21,267 nt of DNA from Deltaproteobacteria bacterium (GCA_016283195.1 JAEEML010000068.1:1-21267), one strand, 5' to 3'; counted from the stretch's first letter, positions 8,259 to 15,704 are shown. Program-made: numbers and translations. The notes: a model not told the origin generated them from the sequence alone.

Positions 8259-9248
8259 GTGAAGAACATACGGCGTTCTCTGTTAAAATGGCTCGGGTAT
8301 AGCGCCTTTAGCTTTTTTACCTTTTTGCTCTTTTTATACATTACTTTCCCGCGGGAAGCTGTTTTGCATCGCCTTGATGCCGAGATAGCCAAAGCCAGCG
8401 GCGGTAAAGTTACATTAAAAACGCAAAAACTGGAGCTGGCCGGTATTTCCGGTATTCGCTTAAAAGAAGCCAATGTTTTTATCGCTGCCGACGACGGCGG
8501 TACGCCCACCCGCCTTACTGTTGATAGCCTTGAAGTTAAAGTGCATATTTTTAAAACTCTAAAGCGCCTTATAAGTAAAGCAAACGGCATTATTTTAGGG
8601 CCGGTCGGCGGCCTTGATCTAAAAATGGTGCAAGGGGATGGTTCGCTTATAGTTACCATCAGCGAAGAAGAAAAAAGTGCGGATATTTTTGCGAATATGG
8701 AAAATTTGCGCCTCGAGCGGCTGCTCCCGGCTTTGGTTTCGCTGCCTTTTCCCGTGCGGGCCATTACCTCCGGTAAGCTGGAGGGGCAAATAAAAAAGCA
8801 GTGGTACACCAATGGTAAAGCCCGCCTGGATCTTAGCCTGAAGAATGTCTCTTTGGGCGAGGGAACAGTTAAAACCCCGCTTGGCCCCTTTGAATTGCCG
8901 CTGATTGATTTAGGCACGGTGGCAACGACATTGCTTTTGGAAAACGGCTCTTTAAAGGTAGATAAATGGCAACAGAGCGGCAAAGACCTTGTTAATAGTG
9001 ATATTTCCGGCAAGGTTATTTTGCAGAAAAAAATGGAATCATCCTCCATGGATATCGGTATATCTATAAAGCCAAGCAGCGAATTTTTAGAAAAGAACAG
9101 CAAATTTGGTGCCATGATCGCCATGGCTGGGCTCAAAAAAGATACCGACGACAGTTATTCTTTTACTATAAACGGACGTTTTTCTTCGCCAAAAGTTAAA
9201 AGCGGCAAAAGACGCCAGGCCAAAAGCACCGAGAAAAAAGACAAATAA
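8259..9248 (+). CDS. gspN: Type II secretion protein GspN
   Basis: The last gene of the operon, assigned as the long-form GspN found at this position in Myxococcota and related phyla. The GTG start is supported by ACGGAG at 8247-8252, 6 bases upstream. The 329-residue product has an N-terminal membrane helix (about 12-30) and a long periplasmic part with repeated amphipathic beta strands: a K-V-T-L-K...L-E-L-A-G-I opening, then I-R-L-K-E-A-N-V-F and later VNSDISGKVILQKK. This AsmA-like beta architecture is typical of GspN. The C-terminal tail is very basic (KVKSGKRRQAKSTEKKDK). The role of GspN in secretion is not well defined even in model species. Sequence similarity across GspN proteins is low, so position weighs heavily in this call. 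Confidence 0.85.
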   Translation: MKNIRRSLLKWLGYSAFSFFTFLLFLYITFPREAVLHRLDAEIAKASGGKVTLKTQKLELAGISGIRLKEANVFIAADDGGTPTRLTVDSLEVKVHIFKTLKRLISKANGIILGPVGGLDLKMVQGDGSLIVTISEEEKSADIFANMENLRLERLLPALVSLPFPVRAITSGKLEGQIKKQWYTNGKARLDLSLKNVSLGEGTVKTPLGPFELPLIDLGTVATTLLLENGSLKVDKWQQSGKDLVNSDISGKVILQKKMESSSMDIGISIKPSSEFLEKNSKFGAMIAMAGLKKDTDDSYSFTINGRFSSPKVKSGKRRQAKSTEKKDK

Positions 9249-9273
9249 CTTTTAAAATCGGTATATTGGCTTT

Positions 9274-9304
9274 ATGGCGCTTAAAGCTTAATTTTCGGCG
9301 CCAT
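9274..9304 (+). other. Inverted repeat between gspN and the lipoprotein gene
   Basis: A perfect 7-base inverted repeat, ATGGCGC (9274-9280) and GCGCCAT (9298-9304), encloses a 17-base AT-rich loop. It sits after the last gsp gene and ends just before the predicted -35 box of the next gene. It could be the operon's terminator hairpin, but no T-run follows. It could equally be an operator for the downstream promoter. Confidence 0.3.
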
Positions 9305-9305
9305 C

Positions 9306-9334
9306 TTGACAGGAACTGGCATCTTACTTACCAT
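9306..9334 (+). promoter_or_regulatory. Predicted sigma70-type promoter for the beta-propeller lipoprotein gene
   Basis: A perfect -35 hexamer TTGACA (9306-9311) is separated by 17 bases from TACCAT (9329-9334; four of six match TATAAT). The first transcribed base would fall near 9341, giving a leader of about 30 bases with GGAG at 9361-9364 before the ATG at 9371. This suggests that the lipoprotein and radical SAM genes are expressed independently of the T2SS operon. Confidence 0.5.
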
Positions 9335-9370
9335 GACATATCAGTGTTAGGGCTAACCTTGGAGTGAGCT

Positions 9371-11512
9371 ATGCAAACACATAAAATGGTGAAAATAAGC
9401 GTTTTAGCTATGTTTACCTCTCTTGTTCTGGCTGCCTGTCAGAGCCAAAGCGACCCTTTAAAATACAATGTTGGCACCCATAATCGCACCAGCGCGGCGC
9501 TTATGGCTTTTGATAGTTGCAGTGATCTGGAAGCATCTTTAAAAGAGCATTTTAAGGAAGAAATGCGCACTCGCCTCATATATTTGAAAGATAGTGACTA
9601 TTTTTACCCTTATTATGGCCCGGTGTATGAAAATAGCGCTATGCCCAATGCTGCTCCCGATGCGGATTCCAAGAACGAAAGCGGCGCTGCGCCAGGTTCT
9701 AAAGAACCGGTAGAAGGAGTTGATTATTCCGGCACTAATAATCAGGAAGAGGGTGTTGATGAGGCCGATATAGTCAAAACCGACGGTCATTACATATATA
9801 TTTTAAACCAGGATAAACTGGAAATTATGGGTGTACCGGAGTTTGGCCAATTAACCAAAATTGGGAGCACTCAACTAGAGGGCTGGCCTCAGGCAATGCT
9901 TATTGATACCCCCGCCGACGGCCCGGCCAGAGCTATTATATTTTCTAATATTTACAGCCATATAGGCCTTGCTGCCGATGGCCCGCGCGATATTATCGGC
10001 TACCGTTATTCCCGGCTCAAAATCACTGTTTTGAATATTAGCGATCGGGAAAAACCTGTGCCTGAGCGCTCCCTCTACCTCGAGGGTCAGCTTTTAGCCG
10101 CCCGTAAAGTCGGCAAAACCATTCGCTTTGTTACTTATGCCTCTGTGCTGGATAATGGCCTATCTTCTTGGTATTGGCCAGATTATCCTAATGAACTTTA
10201 CGATATGGATCCTGATTCCATAAATTACGAAAATACCGTTAACAGAATTATCAATGAGACTATCGAGAAAAACGAACAGGCTATAGATGCACTTACACTG
10301 GGCGACTTTTTGCCCAAAATGGCGCTGAAAAACGGCAGCGGCAAATGGGAAGAGGTGCCCTTTACAGCCGAGGAATGTCGCAATTTCCAAATGGCGCAAG
10401 ACGGTGTGGGGCGGGGTATTGATTCCGTATTCACCATGAATCTTCTAAGCGGTGAACCAACCTATAATATAAACCATGTGGTGGCTAATGCCGGAGTTAT
10501 TTACGCTTCCAAAAATGATCTCGTCATTGCCGAGCCGGCCCAGGATTATTGGTGGTATTACGGGGTATCTGATTACGAGGAAGCCACTAATATCCACCGC
10601 TTTGATATCAGCGACCCCGATAAAACAGTTTATAGCGGCTCAGCGCGCATAGACGGCACCGTAGAAGATCAGTTTGCTCTTTCCGAATATGAAGGCATTA
10701 TTCGCGTGGCTGCTACTTTGGGGAATTGGAACCGCTGGTGGCTTAATGAGCAGGAAGTAAGCTCCAGCACTGTTTACACCTTGGGCGGCCCGGCCGGTAA
10801 ATTGGAAGTTTTGGGCAGCGTGGGCGGCATTGCCAAGGGCGAGCGCCTCTGGAGTGCCCGTTTTGACAAAAATGCCGGATATTTGGTTACTTTTAGAAAT
10901 ACCGATCCGCTCTGGACTATCGATATGAGTAACCCCAGTAAGCCCACCATTAAGGGCGAACTCAAAGTGCCCGGCGTTTCCACTTATATCCACCCGCTGG
11001 ATGAAGGCAACCATCTCTTAACCATCGGCTATGGTGGCAATAATGAGGCTCTTGACTGGCAACCGCAAATCTCGCTCTTTAATATTGAAGACTTTTCGAA
11101 GCCTTATTTGCAGAGTTCCCTTACCCTGGCTTCCGAATATGTTGATGGCGGTTGGTCTTGGAGCTATAGCGAAGCTCTTTATGAGCATAAAGCTTTCCAA
11201 TATTGGGGACCCATGTCTATGCTGGCGGTGCCGCTTACGAGCGATTACGGTCATTACGAGGGCGATACATATTACTGGGAGGTGCTGAGCCTTTTGCAAC
11301 TGGTGAAAGTTGATTTACAAGCGGGCCTTAGTAAATACGGCGCGGTGGATCACAGCCAGTTTTATCGCGAAAATGCCGATTTATATTGGTATTGGGGCGG
11401 CGATGTGCGCCGTTCTATCTTTATGGGCGAATATATTTATGCTATATCCTCGGCCGGCGTGAGTTGTAACCGCCTAGATGATATGTCACTAAAAGCGCGT
11501 ATTGCATTTTAA
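9371..11512 (+). CDS. Beta-propeller domain lipoprotein
   Basis: A 713-residue secreted lipoprotein. The signal peptide (1-22) ends in a lipobox L-A-A-C with lipidated Cys23, and the following Gln-Ser gives no inner-membrane retention Asp. After a variable region (24-115) comes the signature TNNQEEGVDEADIVKTDG (122-139), characteristic of the secreted C-terminal beta-propeller family (Pfam Beta_propel, PF09826). The rest consists of repeated strand patterns such as HYIYILNQDKL, LKITVLNISD and IHRFDISDPDK, consistent with propeller blades, and is unusually rich in Trp and Tyr (for example DYWWYYG, NRWWL, YWYWGG). The biochemical function of the family is not known to me; such propellers usually bind proteins or ligands at the cell surface. 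The start is supported by GGAG at 9361-9364. The radical SAM gene follows after 24 bases. Confidence 0.88.
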   Translation: MQTHKMVKISVLAMFTSLVLAACQSQSDPLKYNVGTHNRTSAALMAFDSCSDLEASLKEHFKEEMRTRLIYLKDSDYFYPYYGPVYENSAMPNAAPDADSKNESGAAPGSKEPVEGVDYSGTNNQEEGVDEADIVKTDGHYIYILNQDKLEIMGVPEFGQLTKIGSTQLEGWPQAMLIDTPADGPARAIIFSNIYSHIGLAADGPRDIIGYRYSRLKITVLNISDREKPVPERSLYLEGQLLAARKVGKTIRFVTYASVLDNGLSSWYWPDYPNELYDMDPDSINYENTVNRIINETIEKNEQAIDALTLGDFLPKMALKNGSGKWEEVPFTAEECRNFQMAQDGVGRGIDSVFTMNLLSGEPTYNINHVVANAGVIYASKNDLVIAEPAQDYWWYYGVSDYEEATNIHRFDISDPDKTVYSGSARIDGTVEDQFALSEYEGIIRVAATLGNWNRWWLNEQEVSSSTVYTLGGPAGKLEVLGSVGGIAKGERLWSARFDKNAGYLVTFRNTDPLWTIDMSNPSKPTIKGELKVPGVSTYIHPLDEGNHLLTIGYGGNNEALDWQPQISLFNIEDFSKPYLQSSLTLASEYVDGGWSWSYSEALYEHKAFQYWGPMSMLAVPLTSDYGHYEGDTYYWEVLSLLQLVKVDLQAGLSKYGAVDHSQFYRENADLYWYWGGDVRRSIFMGEYIYAISSAGVSCNRLDDMSLKARIAF

Positions 11513-11536
11513 GCGCTGTTTTTTTAAGGAAAAATC

Positions 11537-12637
11537 ATGGGAATTGGAAATTTCTTGGAGAAGAAGCGGGCGCAAGCCACTTATTGGGCCCTCACCGAGC
11601 AGCATCCTTTGCGTTATCTTTTTATGGAAGTGACGCGTAAATGCAATTTAGCTTGTCGTTATTGCGGCAGTAATTGCACGCCCAAAGAGCAGGGCGAAGA
11701 GATGCCTATAGAAAAATGGATAGAGCTTTTAAGGCATGTGGCCGATAATTTTGATGCCAAGAAGGTTATGCTGGCTATTATGGGCGGCGAGCCCCTGATT
11801 AAGGAGGGCATATACGACCTCTTTGCCGAAGCGCAAAAGCTTGGTTTCCCTTACGGTATTGTCAGCAACGGCTACTTTATAGACGAAGAAGCAGCTAAAA
11901 AATTGGTCTCTTTGGGAATCGGCTCTATTTCCTTAAGCATGGACAGCATCCCCGAATATAACGATATGTTCCGTGGCAAGGGCAGCGCCGAAAAGACAGC
12001 CAGAGCTGTAAATAATTTACATGCTGCCGGTTATAAAGGCATTTTGGAGATTCTCTCCTCTCTCACCAATGTCACTGCCGACCATCTGGACGAAATGCGC
12101 ACATTTGTAGCCGAGCTCAGGGTACCGCGCTGGCGCCTGGTGCCGGTTTTTGCCATCGGGCGGGCCAAAGATCACGATTATTTAGTGAGCACCGAGCAGC
12201 TGAAGAATATTTTAACTTATGTAGCGAAAGGGCGCAAAGACGGCAAATTACCGGTGCCGGAATTTGGCGAAGAGAGCTATTTGGGCTGCTTTAACGATGA
12301 TGTGCGCCCGGCTAAATTTACCTGTAATGCCGGCCTCACGGTGGCCGGAGTGATGTTTGACGGCAAAGTCGGCGCCTGCCCGGAACTGGGGCCGGATTTT
12401 ATCCAGGGCGATTTAAAAGAAGATACTTTTACCAATATCTGGAACAAGCGTTACCAAATCTTCCGCGACCGCAGTTGGACCAAAAAACTGGGCCCCTGCG
12501 CCAAATGCAAGAGCTTTAAATATTGCCACGGCGGCAGTTTGCACCTCTACCCCGATACCAAAACGCCGATAAGCCGCTGTTTTTATGATATGCTGGGCGG
12601 TGAAAAGGGCTGTAAAGAGCTGCACGAAGCTGGGTGA
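11537..12637 (+). CDS. Radical SAM/SPASM domain protein
   Basis: A 366-residue radical SAM enzyme. The first [4Fe-4S] site is C36-x3-C40-x2-C43 (in RKCNLACRYCGSNC, with an extra Cys47), followed by the GGEP motif (83-86) that contacts S-adenosylmethionine. The C-terminal SPASM-type domain shows C263-x12-G-x4-C281, then C321-x2-C324-x5-C330 and C348, which would bind two auxiliary clusters; the Cys expected 3 residues after C330 is Ser334. C251 may be an additional ligand. SPASM enzymes mostly modify ribosomal peptides or proteins, or small cofactors. The PLRYLFMEVTRKCNL opening resembles radical SAM proteins encoded next to lipoproteins (TIGR04133-like; recalled, not searched). No short precursor peptide gene is visible next to it. 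AAGGAA precedes the ATG, and the gene probably shares a transcript with the upstream lipoprotein. Confidence 0.9.
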   Translation: MGIGNFLEKKRAQATYWALTEQHPLRYLFMEVTRKCNLACRYCGSNCTPKEQGEEMPIEKWIELLRHVADNFDAKKVMLAIMGGEPLIKEGIYDLFAEAQKLGFPYGIVSNGYFIDEEAAKKLVSLGIGSISLSMDSIPEYNDMFRGKGSAEKTARAVNNLHAAGYKGILEILSSLTNVTADHLDEMRTFVAELRVPRWRLVPVFAIGRAKDHDYLVSTEQLKNILTYVAKGRKDGKLPVPEFGEESYLGCFNDDVRPAKFTCNAGLTVAGVMFDGKVGACPELGPDFIQGDLKEDTFTNIWNKRYQIFRDRSWTKKLGPCAKCKSFKYCHGGSLHLYPDTKTPISRCFYDMLGGEKGCKELHEAG

Positions 12638-12642
12638 GCTTT

Positions 12643-12674
12643 AAATAAAAATATTTGCCGCCAATTGTTTATTT
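12643..12674. terminator. Weak AT-rich inverted repeat between convergent genes
   Basis: AAATAAA (12643-12649) and TTTATTT (12668-12674) are perfect inverted repeats, flanked by AGCT on both outer sides (12637-12640 and 12676-12679) with a small mismatch between. The element lies between the ends of two converging genes and overlaps the 3' end of the leftward one. It could act as a bidirectional terminator, but the stem is nearly all A-T and the loop is long, so support is weak. Confidence 0.25.
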
Positions 12675-13208
12675 CAGCTTAAAACTTAAACAGATAGTTA
12701 GAATAAAAAAGAGCACCACTCCGCCAAAGGCCCAGGAGACAGGCGAGAGGTGGAGCAAAGTGCCGCTGCCGTTCCAAAAATCATTAAAAGAGGCCACATA
12801 TAAAAGGCGATCGCGGTAAAGAACAATGCCGGTAGCCAAAGCGGCAAGGCTCAAAATCCATGGCAATTGCAGCATCACAGTGTGGCCGCTTAAGGCCGTG
12901 AGGCGGGAATAGCCGTAAGAAATAATGAGCACAATATAGCCTAAAAGCACAATGGCGGCCGAGAGCAAAAGCGGCTTGGTGGTGATTAGGGGAAAATTTT
13001 CCGGGGAAAGAAAATAAGAGAGGCTCCAATCACCGTGAAAGCGAAAGATGTAGAGCAAATACGGCGAGGCAGCAATGGTTTCATAGGCAAAAAGCAGGAG
13101 GAAAAGCCAACCAAAAAAGTTTTGGCTAAGTTCATCGCTTTTGCGGCGCAGAAAGACCACCAGCCAAGCTAAAAGTATTGAGAGGGCAAGCATAATGACA
13201 ATGGGCAT
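12669..13208 (-). CDS. Hypothetical membrane protein, about five helices
   Basis: I do not recognise this 179-residue protein. It is strongly hydrophobic with five likely membrane helices (about 2-20, 31-54, 77-98, 110-131 and 156-176), a short cytoplasmic-type basic patch RRKSD after the first helix and the tail KLK at the end. No catalytic or binding motif is evident. The ATG start is supported by GAGG (complement of 13215-13218), 7 bases upstream. It is transcribed toward the radical SAM gene and divergently from the murein endopeptidase gene. Codon use resembles its neighbours, so it is probably a real gene rather than an antisense artefact; no other coding frame competes for this stretch. 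Confidence 0.7.
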   Translation of the reverse strand: MPIVIMLALSILLAWLVVFLRRKSDELSQNFFGWLFLLLFAYETIAASPYLLYIFRFHGDWSLSYFLSPENFPLITTKPLLLSAAIVLLGYIVLIISYGYSRLTALSGHTVMLQLPWILSLAALATGIVLYRDRLLYVASFNDFWNGSGTLLHLSPVSWAFGGVVLFFILTICLSFKLK

Positions 13209-13218
13209 TTTTTACCTC

Positions 13219-13254
13219 GCGGCCGAAAGAGAAAGACTAAGGCCGCTTCTCTTT
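13219..13254. promoter_or_regulatory. Two interleaved inverted repeats in a divergent intergenic region
   Basis: Arm A GCGGCC (13219-13224) pairs with A' GGCCGC (13241-13246), and arm B AAAGAGAA (13226-13233) pairs with B' TTCTCTTT (13247-13254). The order A-B-A'-B' means that both pairings together would make a pseudoknot; otherwise they are alternatives. The element lies directly upstream of the ribosome site of the leftward membrane protein gene, in what should be its leader RNA. It could affect translation of that gene or act as DNA operator sites. No known riboswitch class is recognised. Confidence 0.35.
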
Positions 13255-13283
13255 TAGCAGAGTAAAATTGATTTTCCAATTAT

Positions 13284-13313
13284 TTGCCAAAATGGCCTTT
13301 TTAGACTTATATT
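13284..13313 (+). promoter_or_regulatory. Predicted sigma70-type promoter for the M23 endopeptidase gene
   Basis: TTGCCA (13284-13289) and TATATT (13308-13313), 18 bases apart, each match consensus in five of six positions. Transcription would begin near 13320, giving a leader of about 45 bases with AGAGGA just before the ATG at 13365. Confidence 0.5.
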
Positions 13314-13364
13314 GGCTTTGTCTTTAACCTTCCTTTTTCGGGATAAAGGCAGCCAGAGGAAAGA

Positions 13365-14219
13365 ATGATCGGCGCTTTAAAGATAGCAAAAGATAACAAA
13401 AGAGTTTTCCTGTGGCTTTTTGCTGCCTTATGCCTCCCGGCCTGCGGGGCTTCTACCAGGCAAAATAGAGCAATGGAACGCGATGTGCAAAAGATCATTG
13501 CCATTATGCAGCAGGATTTTAATTATGATGAAGGCTTTACCCTGGCCGAAGCCGGCTATATTCATTATATAAAAGAGGGCGAAACTATTTGGGCACTGGC
13601 TAAAAAATACGATGTGCCGGTGGAAAATCTTTTGGCTATTAACGATATTAAAGAACCTACAAAATTAACGGTCGGCACGCGTATTTATATCCCCAAAACC
13701 GAAGAAAGCGAAATTGCTTCGGCTAAAGCCAGCGGTAAAACTCCGGCTACGGCTCAAAAGAATACCAGCGTCAATGTGGCTCTTTCGCAGGCCAATAAGG
13801 ATAAAAAGGGCCAAGCTAAAGCCAACGATAAAGATAAAAAATTTAAAGACCTTTGCTGGCCGGTTGAGGGTACGACAATTACTTCGCGTTTTGGCGAGCG
13901 CTGGGGCAAAAAACATAGCGGTATTGATATGGGTAGCCCCATGGGTACGCCAGTAAGAGCTGCCGCAGCCGGAGAAGTCATTCTCTCGGCTTTTAATTCC
14001 AGCGGTTATGGCAATGTGATTCTGCTTATGCACGATAACGGCTACTTTACTCTTTATGCCCACAATAAGCGCAATTTGGTAAAAGAGGGCGAGCGGGTTA
14101 AAAGATGCCAGCAAATAGCTGAGCTGGGCAGCACCGGCCGTTCTACCGGCCCCCACCTGCATTTTGAAGTGCGGGAAGGTGAGACAGCTAAAAACCCGCT
14201 GGAATATTTAGAGCCCTAG
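13365..14219 (+). CDS. LysM and M23 peptidase domain lipoprotein (murein endopeptidase)
   Basis: A 284-residue envelope protein that should bind and cleave peptidoglycan cross-links. The signal peptide ends in a lipobox L-P-A-C (lipidated Cys27). A LysM domain follows at about 67-111 (HYIKEGETIWALAKKYDV...VGTRIYIPK), then a Lys/Ala/Asp-rich linker (112-162) and a LytM/M23 domain (about 165-284). The zinc ligands of the family are present: H184 and D188 (HSGID) and H266 in GPHLHFEV; the catalytic His pair would be H233 (LYAH) and H264. With the full set conserved, it is predicted to be an active enzyme, unlike degenerate EnvC/NlpD activators, although the NlpD-like lipoprotein-LysM-M23 layout is the closest named relative. 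The gene converges with the next one, with only 4 bases between stops. Confidence 0.92.
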   Translation: MIGALKIAKDNKRVFLWLFAALCLPACGASTRQNRAMERDVQKIIAIMQQDFNYDEGFTLAEAGYIHYIKEGETIWALAKKYDVPVENLLAINDIKEPTKLTVGTRIYIPKTEESEIASAKASGKTPATAQKNTSVNVALSQANKDKKGQAKANDKDKKFKDLCWPVEGTTITSRFGERWGKKHSGIDMGSPMGTPVRAAAAGEVILSAFNSSGYGNVILLMHDNGYFTLYAHNKRNLVKEGERVKRCQQIAELGSTGRSTGPHLHFEVREGETAKNPLEYLEP

Positions 14220-14223
14220 CGCC

Positions 14224-15120
14224 TTAATCTTGCCCGGGTATTCTTCTCTCTGCCCGCCAGGTTGCCAGTAATTTATGCGCTTTTTCCACCAGCTCCGGCG
14301 AGATGCCAAAAATTTTTTGAATATTTTGCGCATATTCCGGGCCGCTTATGCTCTCTTTGCTCATGCCGCTACTCGTAATATGGCGCAATTGGTGATGGTG
14401 CAAATAGAGGCGGCCATTATCTCCGGCATAAGTGGTGATTAAAATTTTCCCGAGGCCAGGAGAGGTAAAAGAGGCGCGCCAAAGGTCCAAAAAGCGGCCT
14501 GGAGTAAGCGGAATGGCATTTAGGCGGTAGCGCTCTTTGGTTTCATTATCGGTGGTGGTGGTGACAGAGTAGCGTTTTTCGCCCAGATAATTAAGATTTA
14601 CTAGGGCAAAGCCGTTATCAAGAGTGGCATTTTGCTCCGGGATAAAGCGCATTGGCCGGGCCAGGAGATAGCCGGGATCGACATAATAAATCTCGCCGTC
14701 CATAGCTTCGGCCATGAGCGCGCAGTGGGCATTGGGGCGCGAGCCGATGTCGCAGGTAAAAAGGGCGCAAGGGTAGCCCAAAAATTGCAAAATAGTGGCC
14801 AGAGCGTGGGTGAGTGAGTAACAGGTGCCGCCGCCGCCAAAGCGAATATAATCTTTAAGCACGGTGAGCGGGCTCCTTAAGAGCGGGCTTTTCCCGCCGC
14901 TTCCGCCGGCAAATTTGGCAATTATCTTAGTGATGTTTTCATAGGGCAAAAGAGTGTAGGCTTCAACTATTTCGCCCAAAAAATCAAAGCTTGGGGCCCG
15001 CTGCCTAATGGAAAAGTGCTCCAAAAAGAGGGTGGCCGTAAGTTCCATTTCCTCTTTTTGCGCCGCAAAATCGGGCATTACACTATTATGAGTAACAAAA
15101 GGCAAGGGCAAAGAAAGCAT
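14224..15120 (-). CDS. Arylamine N-acetyltransferase-like Cys-His-Asp protein
   Basis: A 298-residue cytoplasmic protein that resembles the arylamine N-acetyltransferase/transglutaminase-like fold. The landmarks fall in family order: LPYENITKI (58-66), comparable with the PFEN region of NATs; FGGGGTCYSLTHALATIL with C100; NAHCALMAE with H132; and IYYVDPGYL with D148. Together these give a Cys-His-Asp triad at normal spacing. The glycine-rich stretch before Cys100 replaces the usual RGG-x-C. Acceptor substrate cannot be told; NATs use acyl-CoA donors, and related proteins act in secondary metabolite release. The start is uncertain: the ATG at 15120 lacks a strong ribosome site, and in-frame ATGs at codons 15 and 25 are alternatives. 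It lies 48 bases downstream of dksA on the same strand and may share its transcript. Confidence 0.75.
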   Translation of the reverse strand: MLSLPLPFVTHNSVMPDFAAQKEEMELTATLFLEHFSIRQRAPSFDFLGEIVEAYTLLPYENITKIIAKFAGGSGGKSPLLRSPLTVLKDYIRFGGGGTCYSLTHALATILQFLGYPCALFTCDIGSRPNAHCALMAEAMDGEIYYVDPGYLLARPMRFIPEQNATLDNGFALVNLNYLGEKRYSVTTTTDNETKERYRLNAIPLTPGRFLDLWRASFTSPGLGKILITTYAGDNGRLYLHHHQLRHITSSGMSKESISGPEYAQNIQKIFGISPELVEKAHKLLATWRAERRIPGQD

Positions 15121-15168
15121 TAATACTTCGCGATGATAGAGGCTTTAAAGAAGCCCCGCGGCTTATTC

Positions 15169-15531
15169 TTAGCCGTATGTCCGCTCTTCGCGCTCCTGAT
15201 CTTCTTTGCAACGAATGCAGAGTGTGGTAACCGGGCGGGCCTCCAGGCGCTTTAAGCTGATTTCTTCACCGCAATTTTCGCAAATGCCAAATTCGCCGGT
15301 TTCGATTTTTTTTAAGGCCGCCTCTACTTTGTTAAGATAAGTTTTTTCGCGGTCGCGCAGGCGGAGAGCCAGGGATTGCAAGTATTCTGATGAGGCTTGG
15401 TCGGTCTCATCGGGCAGTTCGTTAGTGTCAACCTTGGCTTCGTCGTTTAAGGTTTTAGCGGCTTTGCGCAAAACTTCTTGTTGTTCCTTCAAAAGTATTG
15501 CTTTGAATTTTGCCAGTTCCTTTTTATCCAT
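15169..15531 (-). CDS. dksA: DksA/TraR-family RNA polymerase regulator
   Basis: DksA binds the RNA polymerase secondary channel and, with ppGpp, tunes rRNA and amino-acid promoters. The 120-residue product has an N-terminal coiled-coil region whose tip carries D41-E-T-D44-Q-A46, matching the D-x-x-D-x-A motif needed for DksA activity. A C-terminal four-cysteine zinc finger follows: CENC (84-87) and CIRC (105-108). The family LEARPVTTLCIRC segment is intact. It is slightly shorter than E. coli DksA (151 residues), as in many non-enteric homologues. A strong GAGGAG site precedes the ATG, and a good promoter lies upstream on the same strand. TraR or a DksA-like paralogue cannot be excluded, but the tip motif argues for a functional DksA. 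Confidence 0.9.
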   Translation of the reverse strand: MDKKELAKFKAILLKEQQEVLRKAAKTLNDEAKVDTNELPDETDQASSEYLQSLALRLRDREKTYLNKVEAALKKIETGEFGICENCGEEISLKRLEARPVTTLCIRCKEDQEREERTYG

Positions 15532-15584
15532 AGTACGCTCCTCTGATAACCGGCCGCTTGGTGGTTACAGCCTTTAGAGTGTGC

Positions 15585-15613
15585 TTTTTAAAATAGGCTG
15601 GCGTAGGTGTCAA
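15585..15613 (-). promoter_or_regulatory. Predicted sigma70-type promoter for dksA
   Basis: On the minus strand, a perfect TTGACA (complement of 15608-15613) is followed after 17 bases by TAAAAA (complement of 15585-15590; four of six match). Transcription would begin near 15578, leaving a leader of about 45 bases before the dksA ATG at 15531. Confidence 0.5.
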
Positions 15614-15688
15614 CAGTTCATTATTAGAAAGAGCATTCTTTTAAGGTGTTGCATATAGGCGGATTATTGGGTAAATAATGCCGGCTGG

Positions 15689-15704
15689 ATGGCCATAAAG
15701 CCAT
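15689..15704 (+). other. Short hairpin in the leader of the uridine-kinase-like gene
   Basis: ATGGC (15689-15693) and GCCAT (15700-15704) form a 5-base-pair stem with a 6-base loop, ending 22 bases before the ATG at 15727. It may shape ribosome access together with the poorly spaced AAGGA, but the stem is short and could be chance. Upstream, TTGCAT (15649-15654) with AATAAT (15674-15679) is a weak promoter candidate. Confidence 0.2.

Noticed and set aside
8225-9136. 303-codon open frame on the minus strand across gspN
   Set aside because: Antisense to a gene with clear operon context and GspN features; its translation is Ser/Pro-rich with no motif, typical of a shadow frame.
11513-11536. Short precursor peptide gene for the radical SAM enzyme
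   Set aside because: The gap is only 24 bases, and the downstream 31-base gap holds no start codon with a ribosome site; no candidate peptide fits.
15141-15164. Rho-independent terminator after dksA
   Set aside because: Stems of only 5 base pairs and no T-run on the transcribed strand; kept only as a remark in the findings.
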